64,000 nt of DNA from Sporosarcina sp. 6E9 (lineage in GTDB: Bacteria > Bacillota > Bacilli > Bacillales_A > Planococcaceae): assembly GCF_017921835.1 (NCBI RefSeq), contig NZ_JAGEMN010000001.1, forward strand, positions 303,874 to 367,873, written 5' to 3'. The stretch's first letter is position 1; every line of letters begins with the position of its first letter. The notes beneath the pieces are model-generated. The model saw nothing but the letters and a program-made list of their open reading frames with translations, was not told the DNA's origin and did no database searches. Positions 17,411 through 26,623 of this stretch are shown in pieces. The position numbers were made by a program, and so were the translations under genes.

Positions 17411-18295
17411 CTGCGATATTTTATTGTAGATGATGATACAGCAAGCCGTCGAATGTTAGCGCAAATTATAACTGAAGGTGCGCTTGGTGCAGTGATAGGC
17501 GAAGCGGAGAGTGGAAAAAAATCACTTCCTTTTATCCTTTCGACGCAGCCTGATTTTGTCTTAATTGACTTTTTAATGCCGGAATTAGATGGGATTGAAA
17601 CTATCGAACAGTTACAAAAAGAGGGATTTCAAGGCCAGTTTATAATGATTTCTCAAGTCGTCAATAAAGAAATGGTAGGGGAGGCCTATGAAAGAGGGGT
17701 AGAATTTTTTATACATAAACCCATTAATCGAATTGAAGTATCTAGCATTTTAAAGAAGACAGCTGAACAATTACAACTAAAAAATTCTTTATTGCAAATC
17801 CGAGACTCTCTGGTGAACCTTGGCCCGAATACGACAACAAAAACGAGAAGGAATGTGAAAGAAACTGTCCTTTCTATTTTAAATGATATGGGAATAGTCG
17901 GTGAGTCCGGGAGCCATGATATCGTATCGATGATTGAAATTCTAATGGAAAATGGGGATGATAACCTTCAGGTACCTTCATTAAAAGAATTATATGAAAA
18001 AGTCGCAAAAAAAATGGATGTAAAAAACGTGGAAAAGGAAAGTAAAGCCATTGAACAACGGATCCGAAGAACAATTATTGCAGCTGTTAACAATTTAGCT
18101 TCATTAGGCTCCATTGACTTCACCAATCCAGAATTCGAATATTACGCGCCCCGCTTTTTTGACTTCGCAGAAATAAGAATTCGCATGAAACAAATTCAGG
18201 CGAATGAGGATACGCCAATGAAAGTGAAAGTGAATAGCAAAAAGTTCATTCAAATGTTGTATCGTGAAGTTGTTGATAAAACCAGCCACCCCTAA
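17411..18295 (+). CDS. Response regulator with YcbB domain (GlnL-like), apparent CTG start
   Basis: A receiver domain (acidic triad DDD, phospho-acceptor Asp in LIDFLMPELDG, conserved Lys in FIHKPI) followed by a YcbB-type DNA-binding domain (SGSHDIVSMIEILMENG and EQRIRRTIIAAVNNLASLG). As I recall, B. subtilis GlnL begins MRFFIADDD. Here the aligned codons are CTG CGA TAT TTT ATT GTA GAT GAT GAT, with an in-frame TGA upstream and no ATG, GTG or TTG before ATG 17453. ATG 17453 would remove the first receiver strand and acidic residues. So either CTG is the start, or a one-base insertion after TTG AAG AAA broke the original start. Confidence 0.8.
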   Translation: MRYFIVDDDTASRRMLAQIITEGALGAVIGEAESGKKSLPFILSTQPDFVLIDFLMPELDGIETIEQLQKEGFQGQFIMISQVVNKEMVGEAYERGVEFFIHKPINRIEVSSILKKTAEQLQLKNSLLQIRDSLVNLGPNTTTKTRRNVKETVLSILNDMGIVGESGSHDIVSMIEILMENGDDNLQVPSLKELYEKVAKKMDVKNVEKESKAIEQRIRRTIIAAVNNLASLGSIDFTNPEFEYYAPRFFDFAEIRIRMKQIQANEDTPMKVKVNSKKFIQMLYREVVDKTSHP

Positions 18296-18339
18296 TGGAA
18301 TTACCAATGATTCTACGGAGAAAAAAATCCTGTATATAA

Positions 18340-18359
18340 TGTCGGATTTTGTCGGATTC
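18340..18359. promoter_or_regulatory. Tandem TGTCGGATT sites, candidate operator
   Basis: TGTCGGATTT is directly followed by TGTCGGATTC, one helical turn apart, 80 bases before the symporter start. GlnL-type regulators bind direct repeats, so this is a candidate site for the adjacent response regulator. Inference only. Confidence 0.4.
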
Positions 18360-18438
18360 AATAAGTCGCCCGTAAACTGTTTCTTAAGCTTACTTTTTTT
18401 GAGAAAGCGTTTACAGACGATGAAGGGGTGACTTATTG

Positions 18439-19713
18439 ATGAAAAGAAAATTCAAATTTCCTTTAGCCTATCAAATCTTAGTCGGATTAATCTTAGGGAT
18501 TATCGTTGGTGCAATTTTTTACGGAAACCCTGCAGTTGAAACTTATATGCAGCCGCTCGGCACAATCTTTATTAATATGATTAAAATGATCGTTGTTCCA
18601 ATTATCGTGTCGACATTAATTGTTGGTGTAGCTGGAACTGGAGATATCAAACAATTAGGCAAACTTGGCGGAAAAACTATGCTATACTTCCAGCTTGTTT
18701 CGTTAATTGCGATTGTTGTCGGATTATCGGCAGCAAATATTTTTAAGCCGGGTGATGGCATCGATATGTCATCACTGACAAAGGGCGATATCGATCAATA
18801 TGTTCAAACGACAGAAGAAGTGCAAAATGAAGGAATTATGGATGTCATTGTAGGCATTGTGCCAAGTAATATTGTAGATTCAATGGCAAATGCAGATATG
18901 CTTCCACTAATTTTCTTCTCGGTATTATTTGGATTAGGAATTGCGTCTATCGGAGAAAAAGGAAAACCTGTCTTGGCATTTTTCCAAGGAACAGCAGATG
19001 CAATGTTCTGGGTGACGAATCTAATCATGAAATTTGCGCCAATTGGTGTATTTGGATTAATTGGTGTGACCGTGTCAAAATTCGGTTTAAGTTCGTTAAT
19101 CCCACTTGGTAAATTAATGATTCTTGTTTATGCAACGATGATTTTCTTCGTTGTTGTTGTACTTGGTCTCATTTCCAAGATGGTAGGATCAAGTATTTTT
19201 TCAGTGATCAAATTATTGAAAGACGAATTAATCTTAGCGTATTCCACGGCAAGTTCAGAAACGGTATTGCCAAGATTGATGCAGAAAATGGAGAAGAAAG
19301 GCTGTCCAAAAGACATTGTTTCCTTCGTCATTCCGACGGGGTATTCATTTAACTTGGACGGTTCTACACTCTATCAAGCTCTTGCGGCAATTTTTATAGC
19401 ACAAATGTATAACATAAACTTAAGCATTATGGAACAAATCACATTAGTTTTGGTCTTAATGGTCACATCTAATGGAATTGCAGGTGTACCAGGGGTTTCC
19501 TTTGTCGTTCTACTAGCAACACTCGGCACAGTTGGAATCCCGCTAGAAGGTCTTGCATTCATTGCAGGGGTGGATAGACTTCTTGACATGGGTCGAACAG
19601 TCGTAAACGTACTTGGAAATGCAACGGCAACAATTGTCATCTCAAAATCAGAAGGCCGCTTCAATCCTGAGGAAAGTAAAGATTATATGAAAACAGCTGA
19701 AGAGCTGGCGTAA
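18439..19713 (+). CDS. Dicarboxylate/amino acid:cation symporter (GltP/DctA family)
   Basis: 424 residues with eight or more hydrophobic segments and the DAACS family signatures: AYSTASSETVLPRLM (Ser-rich re-entrant loop), PTGYSFNLDGS, and GVPGVSFVVLLATL. Family members cotransport glutamate, aspartate or C4-dicarboxylates with protons or sodium. ATG 18439 follows AAGGGGTGA. Placement behind the GlnK/GlnL-like pair suggests it is their target. The exact substrate cannot be read from the sequence. Confidence 0.92.
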   Translation: MKRKFKFPLAYQILVGLILGIIVGAIFYGNPAVETYMQPLGTIFINMIKMIVVPIIVSTLIVGVAGTGDIKQLGKLGGKTMLYFQLVSLIAIVVGLSAANIFKPGDGIDMSSLTKGDIDQYVQTTEEVQNEGIMDVIVGIVPSNIVDSMANADMLPLIFFSVLFGLGIASIGEKGKPVLAFFQGTADAMFWVTNLIMKFAPIGVFGLIGVTVSKFGLSSLIPLGKLMILVYATMIFFVVVVLGLISKMVGSSIFSVIKLLKDELILAYSTASSETVLPRLMQKMEKKGCPKDIVSFVIPTGYSFNLDGSTLYQALAAIFIAQMYNINLSIMEQITLVLVLMVTSNGIAGVPGVSFVVLLATLGTVGIPLEGLAFIAGVDRLLDMGRTVVNVLGNATATIVISKSEGRFNPEESKDYMKTAEELA

Positions 19714-19741
19714 GCTAGAAAAAATTGGGTACTCAAAATTG

Positions 19742-19876
19742 GGTACCTGTGCATCAAACTATTCACTACAATTGCATAATAAAAACAGAAAGTCGACAAT
19801 GTAACACTTAGTCGACTTTTTTTTGATATTTTATACGATATCTTGAATTGTCATAATTCAACCTTGCACAGGTACC
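19742..19876 (+). repeat. Dispersed palindromic element, copy 7 (135 bp)
   Basis: Shorter than the others by about ten bases between the left end and the box TTCACTACAATTGCATAA. The central stem is AAAGTCGAC (19789-19797) with GTCGACTTT (19811-19819). It differs in sequence from GGATACCGAC in copy 2 yet is fully complementary, and here it ends in a T run. The right flank repeats GGTACCTTTTGGTT twice plus a partial third; the left flank has GGGTACTCAAAATT before GGGTACC. Confidence 0.93.
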
Positions 19877-20014
19877 TTTTGGTTGGTACCTTTTGGTTGG
19901 TACTTTTTAGGATACAATGTATTTCCATTGCTTTTGTACTTTAAATAATTCTGTATAGTATAATATCATTTATAGTAAGTTCTAATTTGATAATAATAGG
20001 AGGCGTTTTCAAAG

Positions 20015-20674
20015 ATGAGTCAAATGAAAAGGATTCATAATCTTTCTATCGGAACTCCTAAAACGTTAATTTATGAAAATGGTAAAGAAATTAATACAGG
20101 TATTTGTAAAGAAAGTGTTCATGATGCATTTCTAACGAAAAATGGATTTCGAGGGGATGGTGTGGCCGATTTACGTTTTCACGGAGGGGCAGATCGCGCA
20201 GTCTGTATGTATCCCTATGAACATTACACGTTATGGGAAGCGGAATTTAAGACGACTTTACCAACGTCTGCATTTGGTGAAAATTTAACAGTTGCAAATA
20301 TGTTAGAAAAAGATGTTCATATAGGCGATATATTTCAAGTTGGCGAGGCCGTCATTCAAATTACGCAAAGTCGAATTCCTTGCAGTACAATTACAAAGCG
20401 AACGAATTTATCGTTATTATTAAAAAGAATGGTGGAAACAGGATATACAGGTTATCTATGCCGAGTACTTAAGGAAGGCGTTGTTAGAGACGATTCGAAA
20501 ATTACGTTACTCAAACAACATCCTGAAAAACTGTCTGTGTTAGTTGCTAATGACATTTATTTTCAACGAGTAAATGACAAAGAAAGTATTGAGAAGTTAC
20601 TTGATATCCAAGAATTAGCATCACGCTGGCGAGCGTCGCTTATCGTGCGTTTGGAGAAGTTGGACACTAAATAG
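20015..20674 (+). CDS. MOSC domain protein (YiiM-like)
   Basis: 219 residues with a MOSC domain (molybdenum cofactor sulfurase C-terminal type). Typical segments are GDGVADLRFHGGADRAVCMYP, FGENLT and the conserved Cys in SRIPCSTI. YiiM-type proteins take part in Moco-linked reduction of N-hydroxylated compounds. The C-terminal part (TGYTGYLCRVLKEG) fits YiiM. The start ATG follows AGGAGG. It is followed at 60 bases by an aminotransferase, so they may be co-transcribed. Confidence 0.85.
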   Translation: MSQMKRIHNLSIGTPKTLIYENGKEINTGICKESVHDAFLTKNGFRGDGVADLRFHGGADRAVCMYPYEHYTLWEAEFKTTLPTSAFGENLTVANMLEKDVHIGDIFQVGEAVIQITQSRIPCSTITKRTNLSLLLKRMVETGYTGYLCRVLKEGVVRDDSKITLLKQHPEKLSVLVANDIYFQRVNDKESIEKLLDIQELASRWRASLIVRLEKLDTK

Positions 20675-20734
20675 AGGGTGTTCATAGCAAAGTGTTTTGA
20701 AAAATTTAATTTACATAGAATGGGGTGCAGTTCG

Positions 20735-21919
20735 ATGAAAATTGAGCCTTCGCAAAAAATGGCTATTTTTGAACCAGCAATTTTCGGAAGTTTAAAAGCA
20801 GCAGCAGAACACAAAAAAGAGACTGGCGTTGAAATAATTGATTTAAGTTTAGGGAGCCCAGATTTACCGCCTGATGAAAAAGTAAGACAAGTCTTATCGG
20901 AGCAAAGTATTTTGGAGAGTGCATACGGTTACACGCTTGGTGGGACAAGACGTTTCCATGAGGCTGTTGCAAATTATTATAAAAGACGTTCAGACGTTAC
21001 GCTAAATCCGGATACGGAAGTCTTGAAAACGATGGGGTCTCAAGAAGGGCTGGTCCATCTGCCATTCGCTTTTTGTAATGAAGGAGATATCGTATTAACA
21101 ACAAATCCTGCTTATGTTGCTTATGAAGTTGGCATAAAATTGGCAGGGGCAATTCCATATGAAATGCCTTTACTTGCGGAAAATGATTTCTTACCAGTTT
21201 TAGATGCGATTCCCGAAGAGGTTGCGCAAAAAGCAAAAATGCTTATTTTGAATTTACCTGGTAATCCTGTGCCTGCAATGCCTACGACAACGTTTTTTGA
21301 AAAAGTAATCGCATTTGCAAAGCAATACAATATTATCGTGCTACATGACGCCGCCTACTCTGAATTTTATTTCACAGGAGATAAACCATTTAGTTTCCTA
21401 TCCATTCCTGGCGCGATTGAAGTCGGCATTGAAATCAATTCATTGTCCAAAAGTTTTAGTTTGGCAGGTGCACGGATTGCTTATATGGTTGGTAATGCAG
21501 AAATCATCAGCATAATGAAGCAATTCAAGTCTAATTTAGACTATGGTACATTTGAACCTATTCAAGAAGCGGCTGCCATGGCTTTGGATCATGCTGAAGA
21601 AATTACAGCAGTATTACGTAAAGAGTTTAAAGAAAGACATCAGATGTTAACAGCCGGCTTAACTGAAATCGGTTGGTCAGTGACACCTTCAAATGGCGGG
21701 ATGTTCGTTTGGGCGAAATTTCCGTTTAAGATGGACGACAAGGAATTTGCGTTTGAAGCGATTAAACAAAGTGGTGTGGTAATGGTACCCGGAAGTATAT
21801 TCGGTACGGAAGGTGCCGGCTATGTCCGGTTGGCGCTCGTTCGGGAAGTAGAGGCTTTGCGAATGGCTGTTGAGCGGCTGGCTAAGATTGATATACATAC
21901 GTATATTTCAAATGTTTAA
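20735..21919 (+). CDS. Class I/II PLP-dependent aminotransferase
   Basis: 394 residues, fold-type I. Visible features are SLGSPDLPPDE, the YGYTLGG substrate loop, LNLPGNPVPA, HDAAYSEF and the PLP lysine in NSLSKSFSLAGARIAYMVG. It resembles the LL-diaminopimelate/aspartate aminotransferase subgroup of Bacilli (PatA/YugH-like). The segment usually LPNPGNP reads LNLPGNPVPA here, where PT or SA follows in most relatives. ATG 20735 has GGGGTG upstream; the longer open frame from 20678 lacks support. Substrate unknown. Confidence 0.88.
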   Translation: MKIEPSQKMAIFEPAIFGSLKAAAEHKKETGVEIIDLSLGSPDLPPDEKVRQVLSEQSILESAYGYTLGGTRRFHEAVANYYKRRSDVTLNPDTEVLKTMGSQEGLVHLPFAFCNEGDIVLTTNPAYVAYEVGIKLAGAIPYEMPLLAENDFLPVLDAIPEEVAQKAKMLILNLPGNPVPAMPTTTFFEKVIAFAKQYNIIVLHDAAYSEFYFTGDKPFSFLSIPGAIEVGIEINSLSKSFSLAGARIAYMVGNAEIISIMKQFKSNLDYGTFEPIQEAAAMALDHAEEITAVLRKEFKERHQMLTAGLTEIGWSVTPSNGGMFVWAKFPFKMDDKEFAFEAIKQSGVVMVPGSIFGTEGAGYVRLALVREVEALRMAVERLAKIDIHTYISNV

Positions 21920-21957
21920 TGTCGACTCTCGTATGGCACCTAAAAAGTAGCAACGAT

Positions 21958-22000
21958 GTAAAAGGTCTGAAACCGACAATGGTTTCGGACCTTTTACTTT
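21958..22000 (+). terminator. Terminator after the aminotransferase
   Basis: A 17-base stem GTAAAAGGTCTGAAACC / GGTTTCGGACCTTTTAC with one G-T mismatch and a 6-base loop. Confidence 0.93.
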
Positions 22001-22178
22001 TAGTGTGATCTTTAAGAATATCAATTCATTTAAGTACTTAGTACATGAATGCATTAGTCCGGGCATTGAAGCATAGATTAAGAGGGATATTATTTCCCTG
22101 AATTGTCGCCCCAGACGTTTTAACCAGCCGGCAACATAATATGAATACCTGCTTTCACAAACACTGAGGGGGTTTCTA

Positions 22179-22970
22179 TTGCTTGTTATTTATAGTTTAG
22201 TCGCTCACGATTGGAATATTCTCTTCTTCCTGGGCCTTGTTGGGGTAATTATTGTATACAGTGTTCTTTTACGCCGATTTACAGAGATAAAACTCCATTC
22301 CATACAGCCCTGCCTCTTCCTAATAGGAATAATCCTTGTTTACTTATCGATGGGAAGCCCCTTATCAACAATGAGCCACTTATCATTCAGCACTCATATG
22401 ATTTTTATGAGTATTCATTACTTTATAATCCCACCGCTCCTCCTGATAGGAACTCCTTATTCTTTATTTTTACAAATAGAAAATCATCCATGGAGAAGAT
22501 TTACAGAAAAGTTATTTATCCCACCTAGTTTTGCTCTTTATATTTTTGCGTTATTGTTTTTTATGTACCATCTGCCACCTATATTGCATGTTTTTTCACA
22601 ATATCCAACTTTACACACAATTTATATGTTATTTTTACTTTATTTATCTTTTGTGATCTATTGGCCAATCGCATCCCCAAATCCAAGTCAGCGTTTGGAT
22701 GAAAAGGAAAGGAAAGAATATGCTGTTAAAAGCGGTTTTTTGTTAATGCCTGCCTGTTTGTACTTTATATTGATGGGGTTACTTGGCGGAATGTTTAGTC
22801 TACCGACCCACTTTAAAATCAGCGCAGCACTTTGTCTACCTTCTAATTTTGATCTTACGGAACTGCTTTCATTTTCAATTGACAGCAGAGTCGATCAAGT
22901 CATAGCGGGGTTTCTTATGTTGGTGATACACAAACTAAGTTTATTCTCACTCCATCGAGTGAAGATTTAG
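22179..22970 (+). CDS. CtaG-family cytochrome c oxidase assembly protein (first of two)
   Basis: 263 residues with about seven membrane helices. MGSPLSTMSHLSFSTHMIFMSIHYFIIPPLLLIG is the CtaG/caa3_CtaG signature region with conserved His residues, which in B. subtilis CtaG supports assembly of the caa3 oxidase. The start is TTG 22179 after GAGGGGG. A second CtaG-family gene lies at 46022-46822. The long loop near residues 165-180 (ASPNPSQRLDEKERKEY) is charged. No oxidase subunits are nearby. Confidence 0.85.
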   Translation: MLVIYSLVAHDWNILFFLGLVGVIIVYSVLLRRFTEIKLHSIQPCLFLIGIILVYLSMGSPLSTMSHLSFSTHMIFMSIHYFIIPPLLLIGTPYSLFLQIENHPWRRFTEKLFIPPSFALYIFALLFFMYHLPPILHVFSQYPTLHTIYMLFLLYLSFVIYWPIASPNPSQRLDEKERKEYAVKSGFLLMPACLYFILMGLLGGMFSLPTHFKISAALCLPSNFDLTELLSFSIDSRVDQVIAGFLMLVIHKLSLFSLHRVKI

Positions 22971-23131
22971 GTACTGCAAAAACTTGATTTAAAGAATCGT
23001 CATAATTCGACACGGCATATGTAGCTTTTAAGAATAAGAAGGGATTTGTCGATAGGTCTCGAATGAAATACTATCAGGAGAAATTTAACTTAGTGATTAT
23101 AATCGAGACTATTAGTAAGGGAGATTTATAA

Positions 23132-24544
23132 ATGAAGAATATGTCGAAATTTGAAATCTATGCAAATAAACTAGTAGAAGAAAACCATATCCCCGGAGTC
23201 GGGATTGGAATTAACAAGAGTGGTGAGCGTCTGTATGAGCAAGGTTATGGGCATCGCGATGTTGAAAATGACCTAAAGATTACGCCGGATACAATTTTCG
23301 GGATTGCTTCGATGACGAAATCCTTTACTTGCGTTGCGATTATGCAACTTCAAGAGGCAGGCAAGCTTTCTGTCCATGATCAAATATTGAAATACTTACC
23401 CGAATTTCAAACAGCCGATGTGAAGCAGACGGAACAGATTACAATACATCATTTAATGACGCATACTGCGGGGATTCCGCCGACTTCTACACATGTGTTT
23501 GCGCGTAAACGCAGTATTGACAAAGATCCGTCGGCGAAAGATTATCTCGATTTGGATTTAGTTAATAATATGGGACAGGCAATTGATACATATGATGAGA
23601 TGTTTGGCTTTATTGAAGAGCTGAATTATCAACTACTTGCGGAGCCCGGAACTTCTTTTAGTTACTCGAATGATTCTTACGGATTACTTGGGATCATTAT
23701 TAGCAGGGTAAGTGGGCAAGCCTATGAGGACTACGTGGCTGAGCATATTTTGAAACCAGCAAGATTGGAGAGAACTTTCTTTGATTTAGAGAAATTGAAC
23801 AGCTTTGAAAATGTGACAAGACTGTATGCGGCGAAAACGACTGAAGAGGGCGTTTCTGTTTATCCGACAGAAATCTGGTGGGATGCGCCTGCGATGAGAG
23901 CTGCAGGCTATTTGAAATCAACCATCAATGACATTTTACGGTTTTTGGAAATCTTTCGGAATGAAGGAATGGTTGACGGTGTAAGGATATTATCTCAGGC
24001 AAGTGTTGCTCAAATGCTTTATCCCCATTTTGAGTACAATACTGGCATTTATTATGGATATGGTTTGCGAATTACGTCGGATTATTATGGGGATACGCTT
24101 ATTGAACACGGCGGCGGTTTGAAAGGCGTTTCTTCACTGATGTTTATTCTGCCTGAAAGGGGTTTGACTGGCGTCGCGTTATCTAGCTTAGCCAGTGTAC
24201 CTTCTGGTAGATTGTTAATGGGCGCGCTCAACGTACTTGGCGGAAGAGAAGCAGATGCCACGCATCTCCATTTTGAAACGGAGCCGATTGATGAAAAAGA
24301 ATTTCAGAGGTTTGTCGGAACGTATAAATCAGGAGAAGGCATGAACGTGCAAATCGATGTGAAAGATGGTCAATTAATGCACTTTACAGGCGGCTCCCAT
24401 AATCCGCTTCGGCATGTCGGTCATGACACTTTTGTTGGAATTGAAAAGAATCAGCACGATACCATTCGATTTATTTCAAATGAAGAAGGTAAAGTTGATC
24501 GCGTTTTTTATGGTTCTAGACAAATACTTAGAGATGGAAAATGA
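23132..24544 (+). CDS. Beta-lactamase-family serine hydrolase
   Basis: 470 residues. The serine beta-lactamase/PBP fold is shown by SMTK (SxxK, nucleophile), YSN in FSYSNDSYG, and the HGG motif in IEHGGGLKG. A C-terminal domain of about 100 residues (FVGTYKSGEGMNVQIDVKDGQL) resembles the lipocalin-like DUF3471-type tails of esterase/peptidase relatives. There is no signal peptide, so it probably acts in the cytoplasm as an esterase or peptidase; antibiotic hydrolysis is not implied. ATG 23132 follows AAGGGAG. Confidence 0.9.
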   Translation: MKNMSKFEIYANKLVEENHIPGVGIGINKSGERLYEQGYGHRDVENDLKITPDTIFGIASMTKSFTCVAIMQLQEAGKLSVHDQILKYLPEFQTADVKQTEQITIHHLMTHTAGIPPTSTHVFARKRSIDKDPSAKDYLDLDLVNNMGQAIDTYDEMFGFIEELNYQLLAEPGTSFSYSNDSYGLLGIIISRVSGQAYEDYVAEHILKPARLERTFFDLEKLNSFENVTRLYAAKTTEEGVSVYPTEIWWDAPAMRAAGYLKSTINDILRFLEIFRNEGMVDGVRILSQASVAQMLYPHFEYNTGIYYGYGLRITSDYYGDTLIEHGGGLKGVSSLMFILPERGLTGVALSSLASVPSGRLLMGALNVLGGREADATHLHFETEPIDEKEFQRFVGTYKSGEGMNVQIDVKDGQLMHFTGGSHNPLRHVGHDTFVGIEKNQHDTIRFISNEEGKVDRVFYGSRQILRDGK

Positions 24545-24596
24545 TTAAATGTGCTGTATATTTGAACATTTTGTAATGATGTAAGGGGTGAAAGGC

Positions 24597-25421
24597 ATGA
24601 ATAAATGGTTAGCTAGTCTGTTGTTAGCAACCATTTTTTTGAGCGGTTGTGCTTCCAAAGAATCCAAAGCGTTTAGGGATGATGAAAATGTACAATCGGA
24701 AATTCGTGATACAATAATTCGAAAAGGAAAAGAAGATTTTAACTTGGACCTTATTCCTAATATGGATAAATTGAAATTTGATTTCGTTGATGCACTTCCC
24801 CTAATTGACGATGAACGATTAAGGGTCCCTGTACGCACAACAAACAATCCCGAGTTCGAATTTGAAGCGCGTATTAAAATAGACGCAGATAATAGTGGAT
24901 ATCGGGCATTGGGTGATATTGACATTGAAAGTGGTGGGCTGCGTAATTTAGGCGAGTTTTTACTGACCTCAATCTATCAATCAGAACACAAAAATAAAAT
25001 AGACAAGTTTCTTGAGGATCATAAAGGCGTTTCTTTATATAGTGTGAATGTGATGGCGAAAACATCAGTATTTATTGAGGATAAGAAGGAAAAAGAGATG
25101 TTGGTAAAATCGCTGACTGCAGATTATAATGCGGGGAAATTCGACGAACCATCAGAATTTGCTGGTTTACTAACCAAGCACATGCTAGAGGACAATAATT
25201 ATAACAATGAAGGCTATTTGCCAGATCTACATTTCGTTGTCGAATTAACATATAGTGAAAAGTCGAAGAAACTTTCAGCTGAAGAAAAGTTTGAAAAAGT
25301 TATTGCGTACGTGCATAAAAACGAAGGAAATCTCCCAAGTGGGGAATATATTTTCAATCTGAATGATAATGAGGAAGAAATAAGACTAGCTGAATATATT
25401 ACGATTAATCATGAAAGATGA
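24597..25421 (+). CDS. Lipoprotein, DUF1672-like
   Basis: 275 residues with signal peptide MNKWLASLLLATIFLSGC (lipobox LSGC) and a charged extracytoplasmic domain. The pattern NAxxY-free core, GDIDIESGGLRNLGEFLLTSIYQSEHK and SGEYIFNLNDNEEE are reminiscent of DUF1672 lipoproteins of Bacilli and staphylococci, whose role is unknown. ATG 24597 follows AAGGGGTGAAAGG. Its last bases overlap the frame upstream of the next membrane-protein gene, so the two are likely co-transcribed. Confidence 0.75.
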   Translation: MNKWLASLLLATIFLSGCASKESKAFRDDENVQSEIRDTIIRKGKEDFNLDLIPNMDKLKFDFVDALPLIDDERLRVPVRTTNNPEFEFEARIKIDADNSGYRALGDIDIESGGLRNLGEFLLTSIYQSEHKNKIDKFLEDHKGVSLYSVNVMAKTSVFIEDKKEKEMLVKSLTADYNAGKFDEPSEFAGLLTKHMLEDNNYNNEGYLPDLHFVVELTYSEKSKKLSAEEKFEKVIAYVHKNEGNLPSGEYIFNLNDNEEEIRLAEYITINHER

Positions 25422-25462
25422 TGGTCTCAGGATTCACACATATGAAGGAGGGGAGTCCAAAT

Positions 25463-25816
25463 ATGCGGAAATCAGCTATTATTTTACTTACGTCCCTCAA
25501 CATTCTAACTACACTGATAATCTTCTTTGTCCTATATATAATGTTCAACTTAACAGCGATTGGAGATCCAGTAACCTATCAAGGGCAAAGTTATTTTTAC
25601 CTATATGGGATGGTAGGATTACTAATATTGATTGTAATCGGAATATGGTTTGCGTTTTATCAATTGGTGATTAATATAGATCCAAGGTGGTTTTGGGTAT
25701 CTATTGTTTCGGGTATATTTCTTTTGTTCTTCTCCAATTACATACCCTTATTCCCATTCTTCTCCATGCTTTATATTATTGCGGGAATATTATTTTATAG
25801 TCATCATAAACAATGA
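25463..25816 (+). CDS. Hypothetical four-helix membrane protein
   Basis: 117 residues with four predicted membrane helices (IILLTSLNILTTLIIFFVLY; GMVGLLILIVIGIWFAF; FWVSIVSGIFLLFF; FPFFSMLYIIAGILFY) and short loops. ATG 25463 has AAGGAGGGG; the longer frames starting at 25411 and 25418 are not needed. It follows the DUF1672-like lipoprotein gene by about 40 bases. No family is recognised. Confidence 0.75.
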   Translation: MRKSAIILLTSLNILTTLIIFFVLYIMFNLTAIGDPVTYQGQSYFYLYGMVGLLILIVIGIWFAFYQLVINIDPRWFWVSIVSGIFLLFFSNYIPLFPFFSMLYIIAGILFYSHHKQ

Positions 25817-25902
25817 ATTTCACAAGTGGATGGTTACTTGAATTGTGCAAAGCATAAATTTCCCCGAATTCGGCTATTTCCATTACATCAAATCAATAAA
25901 GA

Positions 25903-26394
25903 TTATTTATTTTTAAGCGATTCTTTGACTTCTTTAATTTGTTCGATGTGTCGTAATTCATGGTAGCCGACAAATGGAATCCACTGTTTAAGACTCATGT
26001 CGCCGAATACAGGATGTGGATAGGACTTTGCAGCAAGTTCCTCTTCTGGAACTGTGTTTGCGATTGTTTTCAATTGACTGTGACTCTTAGAAAGCTTACT
26101 TTTCAGTTCATCAAGCGTAGCGAATACTTCTCCTGGCTGTGCAAAATCCGGGGCCTCGACTTTTAATGACCTGTCTGTTGTCCGTTCAATCGGCTTGTCG
26201 CTAGTTTGTTTCTGTACTCCGGTAAATAGTTGGCGCTTTATCGTTTTCGAAATACTCGATTCCATTAAATATAAATGCTCCATCACTTGACGAATCGACC
26301 ATCTATTATCTGTAGGTATCCAATTTAATTCTTCATCTGTTAAACTATTTACTTCAATCAGTAGTTGTTCGCGTGCTTCGTCATTAATCATCAT
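25903..26394 (-). CDS. DinB-family protein
   Basis: 163 residues, four-helix-bundle DinB/YfiT type metal-binding protein. NRWSIRQVMEHLYLMESSI carries the first conserved His, and GYHELRHIEQIKEVKE the other two (HxxxH). Family members include thiol transferases that use bacillithiol; the specific activity is unknown. The start ATG follows GAGGTGCGAG. It stands alone, just before repeat copy 8. Confidence 0.88.
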   Translation of the reverse strand: MMINDEAREQLLIEVNSLTDEELNWIPTDNRWSIRQVMEHLYLMESSISKTIKRQLFTGVQKQTSDKPIERTTDRSLKVEAPDFAQPGEVFATLDELKSKLSKSHSQLKTIANTVPEEELAAKSYPHPVFGDMSLKQWIPFVGYHELRHIEQIKEVKESLKNK

Positions 26395-26477
26395 AGTCTC
26401 GCACCTCTTTTAGTAAGTTTTCTTGAATTATACCATTTAGTGGAGAATAGAATCATCTAATCAGTTTGAACAAAAAA

Positions 26478-26623
26478 GGTACCTGTGCAAGATTGAATTC
26501 AGTTAATTCACTATAATTGTATAAAACAAGAAGGGGATACCGACTATACAACATCTTGTCGGTATCCCATTGAATTTTTATCCGAATCCGTGAATTGTCA
26601 TAATTGCACCTTGCACAGGTACC
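26478..26623 (+). repeat. Dispersed palindromic element, copy 8 (146 bp)
   Basis: Intact termini, left box TTCACTATAATTGTATAAA and right box GTGAATTGTCATAATTGCACC. The central stem is a perfect 11-mer, GGGATACCGAC (26534-26544) with GTCGGTATCCC (26558-26568). Its last base is also the last base of the sspL stop codon on the other strand. Confidence 0.95.

Noticed and set aside
22964..23030. Possible further copy of the dispersed element
   Set aside because: GTCATAATTC and a loosely similar right end are present, but the left box and GGTACC are not; too degenerate to count.
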